A stretch of 64,000 nucleotides of DNA from Cellulophaga sp. 20_2_10 (lineage in GTDB: Bacteria > Bacteroidota > Bacteroidia > Flavobacteriales > Flavobacteriaceae): assembly GCF_023476645.1 (NCBI RefSeq), contig NZ_JAMCOJ010000005.1:186001-250000 (forward strand), written 5' to 3'. Position 1 is the first letter of the stretch, and each line of letters opens with the position of its first letter. A program made the position numbers and the translations under genes. Of this stretch, positions 55,515 to 64,000 are shown piece after piece. Under the pieces are notes generated by a model that saw only the letters and a list, made by a program, of their open reading frames with translations, did no database searches and was not told the DNA's origin.

Positions 55515-56886
55515 AAATAGTCTTTTTACAACACTACTTATACTTTTAATTATCTCTTGCAAAAGCGGAGATGATTACGAGTATACTCCAATTGAGTTTC
55601 CTACTGATGACGATCCTATTTCTACGCCTACGATAACAGACGAGGAATTGCTAGATATTACTCAGGCTGAAACCTTTAACTATTTTTGGGATTTTGCTGA
55701 GGTAAATTCTGGTGCAGCAAGAGAGCGTTATCATCCTAACGACCCTAATAACAGTAAAAATACAGTTACCACAGGTGGTACGGGTTTTGGTATTATGGCA
55801 CTTATTGTAGGTGTAGAAAGAGGATTTATAACAAGGGAACAAGGATTAGATAGATTTGATAAAATTTTATCTTTTTTAGAAAAAGCAGATCGTTTTCACG
55901 GTGCTTGGCCACATTGGATTAATGGTGAAACTGCTAAGGTTTTACCTTTTAGTGATTTAGATAATGGAGGAGATTTAGTAGAAACTGCCTTTTTAACTCA
56001 AGGTTTAATCTGCTTAAAAGAGTATTTAAAAAACGGCACAGATGCAGAAAAAGCATTGGCTGTTAAGGCAGATCAACTATGGAAAGGAGTTGAATGGGAT
56101 TGGTACACAAAGAATGAAGATACGCTGTACTGGCACTGGAGTCCTAGCAATAATTTTGACATAAACTTAGAATTAAAAGGATACAATGAAGTACTAATTA
56201 CTTATGTTTTAGCTGCTGCTTCACCAAATTATTCAATTTCTAAAGAGGTATATACAAACGGTTGGGCTTCTAATGGTGGTATTGCATCACCTAACACAAA
56301 ATATGGTTTTCCTTTACTGGCAAAGCACGCTGGCAACCAAGAGTATGGCGGTCCCTTATTTTGGGCACATTACTCCTACTTGGGTTTAAACCCAAAAGGT
56401 TTATCAGATGCATATATAAACTATTGGAACGTAAATACAAATCACGCTAAAATAAATTACAGCTATAGTGTAGAAAACCCAAAGCAGTTTGCAAATTATG
56501 GTAAAGATTGTTGGGGATTAACAGCTAGTTACACAAGAAATACAGATGGTACCATTGGTTACAATGCTCATAGTCCGTCTAACGATACAGGTGTAATATC
56601 GCCAACAGCTGCAATAAGTTCTTTGCCGTATACACCAACAGAATCTATGCAGGCATTGCATTATTTTTATAAAAACAAAGACAAATTATTAGGGCCTGCT
56701 GGTTTTTATGATGCGTTTAGTCCAGAATATAATTTTTGGGTAGCAGAGCAGTATTTAGCCATAGACCAAGGACCTATTATTCTTATGATAGAGAATTACA
56801 GAACAGGATTACTTTGGGATTTGTTTATGCAAAATACTGATGTAAAAAATGGTTTAGACAAATTAGAGTTTAGTTATGCGAATTAA
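55504..56886 (+). CDS. PF10091/GH144-like lipoprotein glycosidase, second copy
   Basis: The 460-residue protein has a lipobox IISC (C19), an acidic linker (about 20-45; FPTDDDPISTPTI) and the same (alpha/alpha)6 domain as the upstream gene, from which it clearly arose by duplication. The same motifs FLEKADRFHGAWPHW and LAIDQGPI are present. The longer linker could place it further from the membrane. Its start overlaps the previous gene and its end overlaps the esterase gene, each by 11 bases, showing translational coupling. Confidence 0.9.
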   Translation: MTIKNSLFTTLLILLIISCKSGDDYEYTPIEFPTDDDPISTPTITDEELLDITQAETFNYFWDFAEVNSGAARERYHPNDPNNSKNTVTTGGTGFGIMALIVGVERGFITREQGLDRFDKILSFLEKADRFHGAWPHWINGETAKVLPFSDLDNGGDLVETAFLTQGLICLKEYLKNGTDAEKALAVKADQLWKGVEWDWYTKNEDTLYWHWSPSNNFDINLELKGYNEVLITYVLAAASPNYSISKEVYTNGWASNGGIASPNTKYGFPLLAKHAGNQEYGGPLFWAHYSYLGLNPKGLSDAYINYWNVNTNHAKINYSYSVENPKQFANYGKDCWGLTASYTRNTDGTIGYNAHSPSNDTGVISPTAAISSLPYTPTESMQALHYFYKNKDKLLGPAGFYDAFSPEYNFWVAEQYLAIDQGPIILMIENYRTGLLWDLFMQNTDVKNGLDKLEFSYAN

Positions 56887-57667
56887 AAAAGTAAGCACAT
56901 TTCTTCTTTTTATTCTTATTGCTTTTTATGCAAAGGCACAAGGTACAGAAGCCTACCAATCAAAACATTTTATAAAAGACGCAGATACTTTGTTGTATAG
57001 AGTTTTGTATCCAGAAAATTTTGATGAAAACAAAAAATACCCCATACTATTGTTTTTGCACGGTGCTGGTGAACGCGGTAATGATAATAAAAAACAGTTA
57101 ACACACGGCAGTATATTGTTTACCTCTAGCAAAATTAGACAAGACTATCCTGCTATTATAATTTTTCCGCAATGTGCAGAAAATGATTATTGGTCTAAGG
57201 TGAAAGTAAACCGAAAAAAGAGTCCTATAGGTTTAAAGTTTAAATACAAAAAAGGGCCTACAACGTCGTTAGCATTAACTATGGAATTGTTGGACAGTAT
57301 TACTGCGCAAAAGTATAGCAACAAAGACCAAGTTTATGTAATGGGACTTTCTATGGGCGGTATGGGAACGTATGAGATTTTATCTAGAAAACCCAATACG
57401 TTTGCCGCGGCCATACCAATTTGTGGTGGTGGAGATCCTAAAACGGCTAGTAATTATGCTACAAAAACTCCAATTTGGACTTTTCACGGAGCAGAAGACA
57501 ATGTTGTTAGCCCACAAGAGTCTTTAACTATGGTTTCTGCGATACTAAAAGCTAATGGCAAACCTAGATTTACCTTATATGAAAATGCAAACCACAACAG
57601 TTGGGATTCTGCCTTTGCAGAATCTTTATTATTGCCTTGGTTGTTTTCTCATTCTTTGAAAAAATAA
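56876..57667 (+). CDS. Exported alpha/beta-hydrolase esterase
   Basis: The 263-residue protein has a signal peptide (cut near KAQ, residue 22) and a serine hydrolase core: oxyanion motif LHGAGERGND, nucleophile S159 in GLSMGG, D208 (HGAEDNV) and H240 (NANHNSW). It resembles the CE1/phospholipase-like esterases of glycan loci. In a glycan operon it probably removes ester groups from the polysaccharide. The fifth enzyme-locus gene, coupled to the second GH144-like gene. Confidence 0.9.
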   Translation: MRIKKVSTFLLFILIAFYAKAQGTEAYQSKHFIKDADTLLYRVLYPENFDENKKYPILLFLHGAGERGNDNKKQLTHGSILFTSSKIRQDYPAIIIFPQCAENDYWSKVKVNRKKSPIGLKFKYKKGPTTSLALTMELLDSITAQKYSNKDQVYVMGLSMGGMGTYEILSRKPNTFAAAIPICGGGDPKTASNYATKTPIWTFHGAEDNVVSPQESLTMVSAILKANGKPRFTLYENANHNSWDSAFAESLLLPWLFSHSLKK

Positions 57668-57723
57668 ACATCAATCATAAAAAAATACAAACCCTCCATA
57701 ACACGGGATATAAAATACAGCAT

Positions 57724-59988
57724 ATGAAAAAAACAAATCTACTCCTAGTACTCGCCTTTTGTAGCGGTTTTTTAGCAATAGGACAAACTAAAGTTCCGTT
57801 TATAGAGGACTTGCTTGCTAAAATGACAATTGAAGAAAAAATTGGACAATTAAACTTAGTAACCCCAGGTGGTGGTATTGCCACTGGTTCTGTTGTAAGT
57901 AGCAATGTAGAAGAAAAAATTAAAGCCGCTGAGGTTGGTGGTTTGTTTGGGATTTCTGGACCAGAAAAACTAAAAATAGCACAAGATTTTGCTGTAAATG
58001 AAACACGTTTAAAAATTCCACTATTCTTTGGGTCAGATATTATTCACGGTTATAAAACAACATTTCCTATTCCGCTTGGCACAGCATCTAGTTGGGATAT
58101 GGATTTGATAAAAAAAATGGCTGAAACTGCCGCAAAAGAAGCAACTGCAGATGGTATAAACTGGAACTTTTCTCCTATGGTAGATGTAGCTCGTGATCCA
58201 CGTTGGGGAAGAATTGCAGAAGGTGCGGGTGAAGATCCTTTTTTGGGCTCTGCTATTGCAAAAGCAATGGTACACGGTTACCAAGGGACAGATTTAACAG
58301 CTAAAAATACTATGATCGCTACAATTAAGCATTTTGCACTTTATGGCGCTGCAGAAGCTGGTAGAGATTATAATTCTGTTGATATGAGCAGAACAAAAAT
58401 GTTTAATCAGTATTTACCACCGTACAAAGCAGGTATAGATGCTGGCGCGGCTAGTATTATGACCTCTTTTAACGATGTAGATGGTATTCCTGCTAGTGGT
58501 AACAAATGGTTACTTACAGATGTACTGCGTAAAAAATGGGGTTTTAAAGGTTTTGTAGTATCAGATTACACGTCTGTAAATGAAATGATTGCGCACGGAC
58601 TTGGAGACTTACAAGATGTATCTGCTTTATCTTTAAAAGCTGGTTTAGATATGGATATGGTTGGCGAAGGTTTCTTAACCACACTTAAAAAATCTTTAGA
58701 TGAAGGTCGTGTTACTGAAGAAGAAATTACCAATGCCTGTAGACGAATTTTAGAAGCGAAATATAAACTTGGGCTTTTTGATGATCCGTACAAATATATT
58801 GATGCAAAAAGACCTAAAAAAGATATTTTAACCAAAGAAAATAAAACCTTAGCAAGAGATGCAGCTAAACGTTCTTTTGTATTATTTAAAAACCATAACA
58901 ACGTATTACCACTTAAAAAAACAGCAAAAATTGCACTGGTAGGACCACTAGCGAACAATAAAAATAATATGCTCGGTACATGGGCACCTACAGGAGACCC
59001 GCAATTATCTATTCCTGTATTAGAAGGTTTTAAAAATGTTGCACCAAAGGCAAAAATAACATACGCTAAAGGAGCAAATATTACAGATGATGCTGAATTA
59101 GCTAAAAAAGTAAATGTTTTTGGTACACGTGTAGATATTGATAAACGCTCATCTGAAGTCCTTTTACAAGAAGCTTTAGACCTAGCAAACACATCTGATG
59201 TTGTTGTTGCTGTAGTTGGTGAGGCATCAGAAATGAGTGGTGAGGCAGCTAGTAGAACAGATATTTCCATTCCTACTAGTCAGAAAAAACTAATACAAGC
59301 ACTAGTTAAAACAGGCAAGCCAGTTGTTTTGGTATTAATGAGCGGTAGACCACTTACTATTGAAGAAGAATTTAATCTTCCTGTTGGTATTCTTCAGGTT
59401 TGGCATCCAGGCATAGAAGCTGGTAATGCCATAGCCGATGTTGTTTTTGGTGATTATAATCCGTCTGGAAAACTAACTGCTACGTGGCCAAGAAACGTTG
59501 GACAAATTCCTATTTATCATAGTATAAAAAATACAGGTAGACCAGCACCAACTGAAGCATTTGAAAAGTTTAAAAGCAACTACTTAGATGTTAAAAATAC
59601 TCCTTTACTGCCATTTGGTTATGGACTTAGCTATTCTTCGTTCGAGTATTCTAACATTAATCTATCCAAAAAAGAAATTATAAAAGGAGAGGATGTAACG
59701 GTTTCTGTAACTGTAAAAAACACGGGCAATTTTGATGGTGAGGAAGTTGTACAACTCTATTTAAGAGACGTAGTACGTAGCATTACACCGCCAATGAGAC
59801 AATTAAAAGGATTTAAAAAAGTATTTATTAAAAAAGGTGAAACAAAAAAAGTAGATTTGGTACTTACTGCCGATGACTTAAAGTTTTACAACAGCAATTT
59901 AGATTTTGTTGCAGAACCAGGAGATTTTGAACTTTTTATAGGTACAAACTCTAACACACAGTTAAAGGCAAGCCTAACGCTAAAATAA
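57724..59988 (+). CDS. bglX: Glycoside hydrolase family 3 beta-glucosidase
   Basis: The 754-residue protein has a signal peptide (cut near AIGQ), a GH3 N-terminal barrel with KHFALYGAAEAGRDYN and nucleophile Asp in FVVSDYTSVNEM, the GH3 C-terminal domain and a terminal fibronectin III-like domain (about 660-750). I chose ATG 57724 (MKKTNLLLVLAFCSGF), as the frame from 57601 adds 41 residues without a signal sequence. It should cleave short beta-glucosides such as sophoro-oligosaccharides made by the GH144-like enzymes, in the periplasm. Confidence 0.93.
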   Translation: MKKTNLLLVLAFCSGFLAIGQTKVPFIEDLLAKMTIEEKIGQLNLVTPGGGIATGSVVSSNVEEKIKAAEVGGLFGISGPEKLKIAQDFAVNETRLKIPLFFGSDIIHGYKTTFPIPLGTASSWDMDLIKKMAETAAKEATADGINWNFSPMVDVARDPRWGRIAEGAGEDPFLGSAIAKAMVHGYQGTDLTAKNTMIATIKHFALYGAAEAGRDYNSVDMSRTKMFNQYLPPYKAGIDAGAASIMTSFNDVDGIPASGNKWLLTDVLRKKWGFKGFVVSDYTSVNEMIAHGLGDLQDVSALSLKAGLDMDMVGEGFLTTLKKSLDEGRVTEEEITNACRRILEAKYKLGLFDDPYKYIDAKRPKKDILTKENKTLARDAAKRSFVLFKNHNNVLPLKKTAKIALVGPLANNKNNMLGTWAPTGDPQLSIPVLEGFKNVAPKAKITYAKGANITDDAELAKKVNVFGTRVDIDKRSSEVLLQEALDLANTSDVVVAVVGEASEMSGEAASRTDISIPTSQKKLIQALVKTGKPVVLVLMSGRPLTIEEEFNLPVGILQVWHPGIEAGNAIADVVFGDYNPSGKLTATWPRNVGQIPIYHSIKNTGRPAPTEAFEKFKSNYLDVKNTPLLPFGYGLSYSSFEYSNINLSKKEIIKGEDVTVSVTVKNTGNFDGEEVVQLYLRDVVRSITPPMRQLKGFKKVFIKKGETKKVDLVLTADDLKFYNSNLDFVAEPGDFELFIGTNSNTQLKASLTLK

Positions 59989-59994
59989 ATTGTA

Positions 59995-60927
59995 ATGAGC
60001 AGCTTAAAACTAACTATTAATAAACGTTTTGCACTACTATTTCTTGTACTGTTAACAACTGGTATAGGCCACGCCCAAACTAGATACGAGCAAAAAGTAT
60101 TTTCTGAAGTAAAAATGAAAACGTATAGTTATGCAGATACTTTAAAGTTAGATTTTTATAGCTACAAAAAAGATACAGTCACAAAAAAACCTTTACTAAT
60201 TTTAGTTCACGGAGGCGGTTTCAGTGGGGGAAAACGCGATAATCCAGCAGAGATAAAATTTTGTGAAGATATGGCAAAAAGAGGCTACGCTGTAGCCTCT
60301 ATGAGCTATAGGTTGGTACGTAAGGGCAATCCGCTTGGTTTTGGATGTAATTGTCCGGCTGACCAAAAAATAGAAACTTTTGTATCTGTTTCTAGAGATA
60401 TTTTAAAGGCTACGCAGTATTTAGTTGAGAAGAGTGACAAACTTGGGTTTAACCCATCTAACATTATTCTTGTTGGCAGCAGCGCTGGCGCAGAAGCTGT
60501 TTTAAACACCGTATTTATGAAGAATGAATATGCATTTAAAAAACTGCCCTACACCTCTGTAAAGTATGCCGGAGTTATTTCTTTTGCTGGTGCCATTGTT
60601 AATGCAAACTACATTACCAAAAAAACGGCTATACCAACAATGCTTTTTCACGGTGTTAAAGATAATTTAGTGCCATATGCTACAGCACCTCATCATTTAT
60701 GCGAAGAAGATAAACCTGGTTTTATTATGCTAGATGGCTCTTATACTATTGCACAAAAATTAGAAGCCTTAGATATTGCACATACACTTGTTGTAGACAA
60801 AGAAGGTACGCACAACTGGGCTGGCATACCTTATGCCTATACAGATCTTATTGCCAAATTTATAAAGCAAAATGTTCTAGATAAAAATAATATACAAAGT
60901 ACTATTAAGGTAAAGCACAAAAATTAA
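59995..60927 (+). CDS. Exported alpha/beta-hydrolase esterase, second of the locus
   Basis: The 310-residue protein has a signal peptide (GHAQ, residue 28) and a hydrolase core with the HGGG oxyanion motif (LVHGGGFSGGKRD), S163 in GSSAG, an Asp in FHGVKDNLVP and a His in EGTHNWAG. It resembles acetyl-esterase-type enzymes of the BD-FAE/HSL group. It has an unusual CNCP pair that could form a disulphide. It begins six bases after the GH3 stop and ends the operon. Confidence 0.88.
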   Translation: MSSLKLTINKRFALLFLVLLTTGIGHAQTRYEQKVFSEVKMKTYSYADTLKLDFYSYKKDTVTKKPLLILVHGGGFSGGKRDNPAEIKFCEDMAKRGYAVASMSYRLVRKGNPLGFGCNCPADQKIETFVSVSRDILKATQYLVEKSDKLGFNPSNIILVGSSAGAEAVLNTVFMKNEYAFKKLPYTSVKYAGVISFAGAIVNANYITKKTAIPTMLFHGVKDNLVPYATAPHHLCEEDKPGFIMLDGSYTIAQKLEALDIAHTLVVDKEGTHNWAGIPYAYTDLIAKFIKQNVLDKNNIQSTIKVKHKN

Positions 60928-60941
60928 TACACCATAAAACA

Positions 60942-60967
60942 AAAGCCGATGCTTACACACCGGCTTT
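60942..60967 (-). terminator. Convergent terminator after glycan locus
   Basis: The stem AAAGCCG/CGGCTTT extends by a G-U and two more pairs only in minus-strand RNA, which has the better T tail. It can end the symporter transcript and perhaps the esterase transcript. Confidence 0.5.
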
Positions 60968-61070
60968 AAACTGACTTAAATTAGATTAATAAAGAACAAT
61001 TAATCTAGTACAAATGTTACTGTTTTTATAGTCTTACATGTTAATTTAATATCAAAGTTGTATTAACGTT

Positions 61071-62246
61071 TTACGCAACTGCCTCTTCTTTAGTTACTAT
61101 TTTGTTTACAATAAGTGCAATAGCACCATCACCAGTAATATTTGCGGCTGTACCAAAGCTATCCATTGCTATATAAAGAGCAATCATTAATGCCTGTGCT
61201 TCTGCATTAAAACCCAACATTGTTTGTAATATACCAACAGCAGCCATAATTGCACCACCAGGAACTCCTGGAGCAGCAACCATAGCTATACCAAGCATCA
61301 TTACAAAACCTGCAAACATTCCAAAATTAAAATCTAAACCTTGCATAAGCATTAAGGCTACTGCACAAGCAACAATTTTCATTGTGCTACCTGCCAAATG
61401 TATGGTTGCACAAAGCGGTACTACAAAATTAGCAACCTTAGGAGATACTCCGTTTTTTTGTACTTGTTGTAATGTAACCGGTATAGTTGCCGCAGAAGAC
61501 TGCGTACCCAAAGCCGTTAAATAGGCAGGTGCCATATTTAGTAATGCTTTTATTGGATTCTTTTTTGTTATTGCACCTGCAATAACAAACTGTACTAGCA
61601 TTAGTAAAAAATGCATTATAAAAATGATTCCAATAATTTTTAGGAAAACACTTAGTACAGACTCTACCTGACCATTATATGCAATTGCAGAAAAAATACC
61701 AAGAATGTATAAAGGAAGTAAAGGAATAATTACCTTTTCTATCACCATCATTATTATTTTTTGAAAATCATTGGCTACCTTTTTTAAACTACTGTCTCCT
61801 TGTGATGCCAATCCTAAACCAATTACAAAAGCTAAAACTAATGCCGACATAACATCTAATACTGGCGGAATTGTTATGGAGAAAAATGGACTTAATTTTT
61901 CTACACCTTCACCAACGTTTTCTACCGTTTGTGGTTCTATAAACGAAGGAAAAAAGCTTGATGCTACAAAATAGGTTGAAAACCCTGAGAATAACGTAGA
62001 GCCATATGCTATACCAGCTGTAATAAGTAATAGCTTACCAGCTCCTTTGCCCAAATCCGCAATTGCAGGCATAATTAAGCCCAAAATAATTAACGGAATG
62101 GCAAACCCTAGAAACTCGCTAAAAAATGCTTTAAAAGTATTAAAAAAACGGTTTATAGATTCTGGTAAATACAAACCAATAAGTATACCTAAAATGATTG
62201 CGATAAATACTTTAAACAGTAGGTTTGATGTAATTTTTTTAAGCAT
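61071..62246 (-). CDS. Dicarboxylate/amino acid:cation symporter (DAACS family)
   Basis: The 391-residue inner-membrane protein has about eight helices and two re-entrant loops with the family's Ser-rich motif (ALGTQSSAATIPVTL) and the substrate/Na motifs LAGSTMKIVACA and AMDSFGTAANITGDGAIALIV. It takes up glutamate, serine or C4-dicarboxylates with cations. It is convergent with the glycan locus and not obviously part of it. Confidence 0.92.
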   Translation of the reverse strand: MLKKITSNLLFKVFIAIILGILIGLYLPESINRFFNTFKAFFSEFLGFAIPLIILGLIMPAIADLGKGAGKLLLITAGIAYGSTLFSGFSTYFVASSFFPSFIEPQTVENVGEGVEKLSPFFSITIPPVLDVMSALVLAFVIGLGLASQGDSSLKKVANDFQKIIMMVIEKVIIPLLPLYILGIFSAIAYNGQVESVLSVFLKIIGIIFIMHFLLMLVQFVIAGAITKKNPIKALLNMAPAYLTALGTQSSAATIPVTLQQVQKNGVSPKVANFVVPLCATIHLAGSTMKIVACAVALMLMQGLDFNFGMFAGFVMMLGIAMVAAPGVPGGAIMAAVGILQTMLGFNAEAQALMIALYIAMDSFGTAANITGDGAIALIVNKIVTKEEAVA

Positions 62247-62350
62247 AATTTAGTTTTGTTGTTTGTAAGAAACACAAATATAGCCTAAGTAAATTACAAC
62301 AGAATTTTATACGCTAGTAAATTTCTATTTCTCTAAATTGATAAAAACTA

Positions 62351-63430
62351 CTAATCTAAAGAAAAAGAAAAGTCGTTAAATGTTTCTGTACTCCACGCTA
62401 AATGCTTGGTTGCTGGTGATGCGGCAAATAAAGGAGAAAACGTATGTACTTGTACTGTTTTACCATCTGGTAAAAACTCTAGTATTCTTAACCAGCCATC
62501 ACCACCATTACCCTGCCAGCCACCGCCCATAGCTTGGGCGTTAAATGCCATTTGACTCACTTTCTTACCTGCCTTGTTTTTATCTTCTTTAAAGCCTACG
62601 TGTGCTTTAAAATCATCTGCACCACCTATATGACCAGAAAAGACAAGCTGTATATTTTTAGCCGGCTCAACTAATTTTTGCCAAACAGCCTCTCCATAAT
62701 TACCATCCTTTATTGGGTAGTTTTCCTTTTTTATACGCTGGTTTTTAGAGTTTAAATACGAGTGTGTAAGCAATGCTATCGTATGGTCTTTGAATTTCTC
62801 TTCATCAACAACATCTTTTGCCCATTGCACAATAGTATCTCGTGGAGCAAACTCTAAGGTCATAAATAAAAATTTACGCCCGTCTGGAGCTGTAAAATCG
62901 AGTGCTGAATTTTCTAAACTAGGATGTCCTTCTGCGTTTTTACCTGCTGCGCTAAGCAATTTATAGTTTGCTTGGTTTTTATGTGCAGGGAAATAGGTAT
63001 TGTAATTAGAACCCCTATGCTCTACTTTTTTGTATCCATAATCGTGATTGCCTGTTGCTAATATATATGGTACTTGTCCATCTAGTCTACCAAACATTCT
63101 AGATACAGCCAACCATTGTTCTCTACTTGTCTGGTTTCCGTTTTTACCGTCTGGAACAATCATGTCATTTTGTTCTACCAAATCTCCGGTACACAACACC
63201 ATTTTTATATTTAAAGAATCTATGTTTTCGCTAATCCAAGCGGTCATTAAATCTAACGTTCCTTGGTTGCGTTGGTACTTTACATAGTTTTGGGTATCTG
63301 GCACTAAAATTAGTGACCAAGAGTTAGGGTTAGATAGCTTTGGAGCTTCATACTTTTTTTGAGCCTGAACAGGTTGCTGTACTACTGTTACTAAAAATGC
63401 TACTATTAGATATTGATAAACCTTTTTCAT
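62351..63430 (-). CDS. Exported metallophosphoesterase
   Basis: The 359-residue protein has a signal peptide (cut near PVQAQ) and a calcineurin-like phosphoesterase fold. Metal motifs are visible: PDTQNY near residue 49, CTGDLVEQND, ATGNHDYGY, LTHSYL and FSGHIGG. It hydrolyses a phosphate ester outside the cytoplasm; the substrate is unknown. It is a single gene without a clear link to the glycan locus. Confidence 0.92.
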   Translation of the reverse strand: MKKVYQYLIVAFLVTVVQQPVQAQKKYEAPKLSNPNSWSLILVPDTQNYVKYQRNQGTLDLMTAWISENIDSLNIKMVLCTGDLVEQNDMIVPDGKNGNQTSREQWLAVSRMFGRLDGQVPYILATGNHDYGYKKVEHRGSNYNTYFPAHKNQANYKLLSAAGKNAEGHPSLENSALDFTAPDGRKFLFMTLEFAPRDTIVQWAKDVVDEEKFKDHTIALLTHSYLNSKNQRIKKENYPIKDGNYGEAVWQKLVEPAKNIQLVFSGHIGGADDFKAHVGFKEDKNKAGKKVSQMAFNAQAMGGGWQGNGGDGWLRILEFLPDGKTVQVHTFSPLFAASPATKHLAWSTETFNDFSFSLD

Positions 63431-63505
63431 TCCAACGAAATTATGATCAACCTTAAAAAAGATTGATTGCTTTATTTTGGCATCAAAAATAAATGAAAAA
63501 ATAAT

Positions 63506-64000
63506 TTACTGGCTATTAAAAGAGTTTTTATTATTAGAATACATCGGCACATATTTATCTATTATATAGGGCGTAATAACTCTTAATGTTTTACCTGTAA
63601 CTGGGTGTAATCCTGGGCTAGAAAAATACTCTATTTTATCATTGCTTTTAACATACCAAACTAATGGTTTATTAGTTACTTCATCAAAAAAATTAGTAAC
63701 CATAGTAACCTCAACTTTTTTAAAATTTTTAAATTTATTCTTATCATACGGTAAAACATGAGTCCTATATTCTGGTGGTAAATTAGTAGTACAGTCTATT
63801 AGCTGGTACTCCGTTTTTACCCAAATCATACATTTTTCTATTTGGCTACTTGGTGGTTGACTAAAAAAATAAACAGCTCCTCCTAAAGCACAAATTAACA
63901 ACACAATAATTAGTAGAGCACTCCTCTTATTCACCTTATCATCTCTTGTAGATTTTAAAGGATCTGTTGTACTTTCTTTAGGCTTTTTACTTACCAAGTT
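63506..64000 (-). CDS. Membrane-anchored protein, unknown function (5' end may lie outside window)
   Basis: The visible frame of about 164 residues begins with a Lys/Asp-rich cytoplasmic part, has one membrane helix (SALLIIVLLICALGGAVYFF) and then a small extracytoplasmic domain with a Cys pair (KCMIWV, IDCTTN). The frame remains open to the window edge and its only candidate start inside is TTG at 63997, so the true start may be upstream. I do not recognise the family. Confidence 0.65.
   Translation of the reverse strand, partial: NLVSKKPKESTTDPLKSTRDDKVNKRSALLIIVLLICALGGAVYFFSQPPSSQIEKCMIWVKTEYQLIDCTTNLPPEYRTHVLPYDKNKFKNFKKVEVTMVTNFFDEVTNKPLVWYVKSNDKIEYFSSPGLHPVTGKTLRVITPYIIDKYVPMYSNNKNSFNSQ

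Noticed and set aside
58566-59270. 234-codon minus-strand open frame inside the GH3 gene
   Set aside because: It lies fully antisense to a well-supported gene, is Ser/Phe/Ala-rich with no recognisable domain, and follows from the codon use of the real gene.

Overview
The window looks like chromosomal DNA of a marine-type member of the Flavobacteriaceae (Bacteroidota). The evidence is the AT-rich sequence, SusC/SusD pairs, lipoproteins with short Cys lipoboxes, a flavobacterial IPExxxVDY protein beside pyruvate kinase, few Shine-Dalgarno sites, and promoters of the Bacteroidota type (TTG, 17-23 bp, TAnnTTTG), for example TTG-N19-TACATTTG before the OmpA gene. Most of the window is ordinary core genome. 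Four regions deserve attention. I saw no tRNA, rRNA, CRISPR array, insertion sequence or prophage.

Region 1 (1-7760): the end of an outer-membrane barrel gene, then a compact minus-strand signalling operon. In order of transcription it encodes a stand-alone receiver, an H-NOX haem NO/O2 sensor, a three-PAS histidine kinase, a FIST-domain protein (the fold of the NosP NO sensors), a second histidine kinase, an HPt protein and a LytTR response regulator. Three 21-bp direct repeats just upstream of the first gene's promoter look like a LytTR binding site, which suggests autoregulation. I read this as a candidate dual-sensor gas-signalling phosphorelay.

Region 2 (7800-27970): housekeeping genes. 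An AddAB-like helicase/nuclease pair is split by kbl and an OmpA/TSP3 porin gene. Superoxide dismutase, purF, a PfkB kinase, rnhA, purN, and acpP-fabF-rnc with IPExxxVDY-pyk follow. Between the dismutase and purF, around a lipoprotein metalloprotease gene, lie four near-identical minus-strand units of about 75-80 nt. Each has its own TAnnTTTG-like element, a conserved core and a rho-independent terminator. This is a candidate multi-copy small-RNA family.

Region 3 (28000-45400): an AraC regulator with a 21-bp direct-repeat candidate operator next to a small His/Cys-containing ORF, an AhpD-like protein and a cupredoxin-like protein; a Gre-like/FAD oxidoreductase pair; three envelope proteins of unknown function; a DUF2314-ankyrin protein; the yceD-rpmF-fabH-accB-accC lipid cluster; pdxA; ribE; and two transporters.

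Region 4 (45400-64000): a polysaccharide utilisation locus. It has a membrane-spanning propeller/LuxR regulator, SusC, SusD, a LamG surface lipoprotein, two tandem PF10091/GH144-like lipoproteins, two serine esterases and a GH3 beta-glucosidase. The enzyme set suggests a beta-1,2-glucan, possibly esterified. A dicarboxylate/cation symporter, an exported metallophosphoesterase and an incomplete membrane-protein gene end the window.
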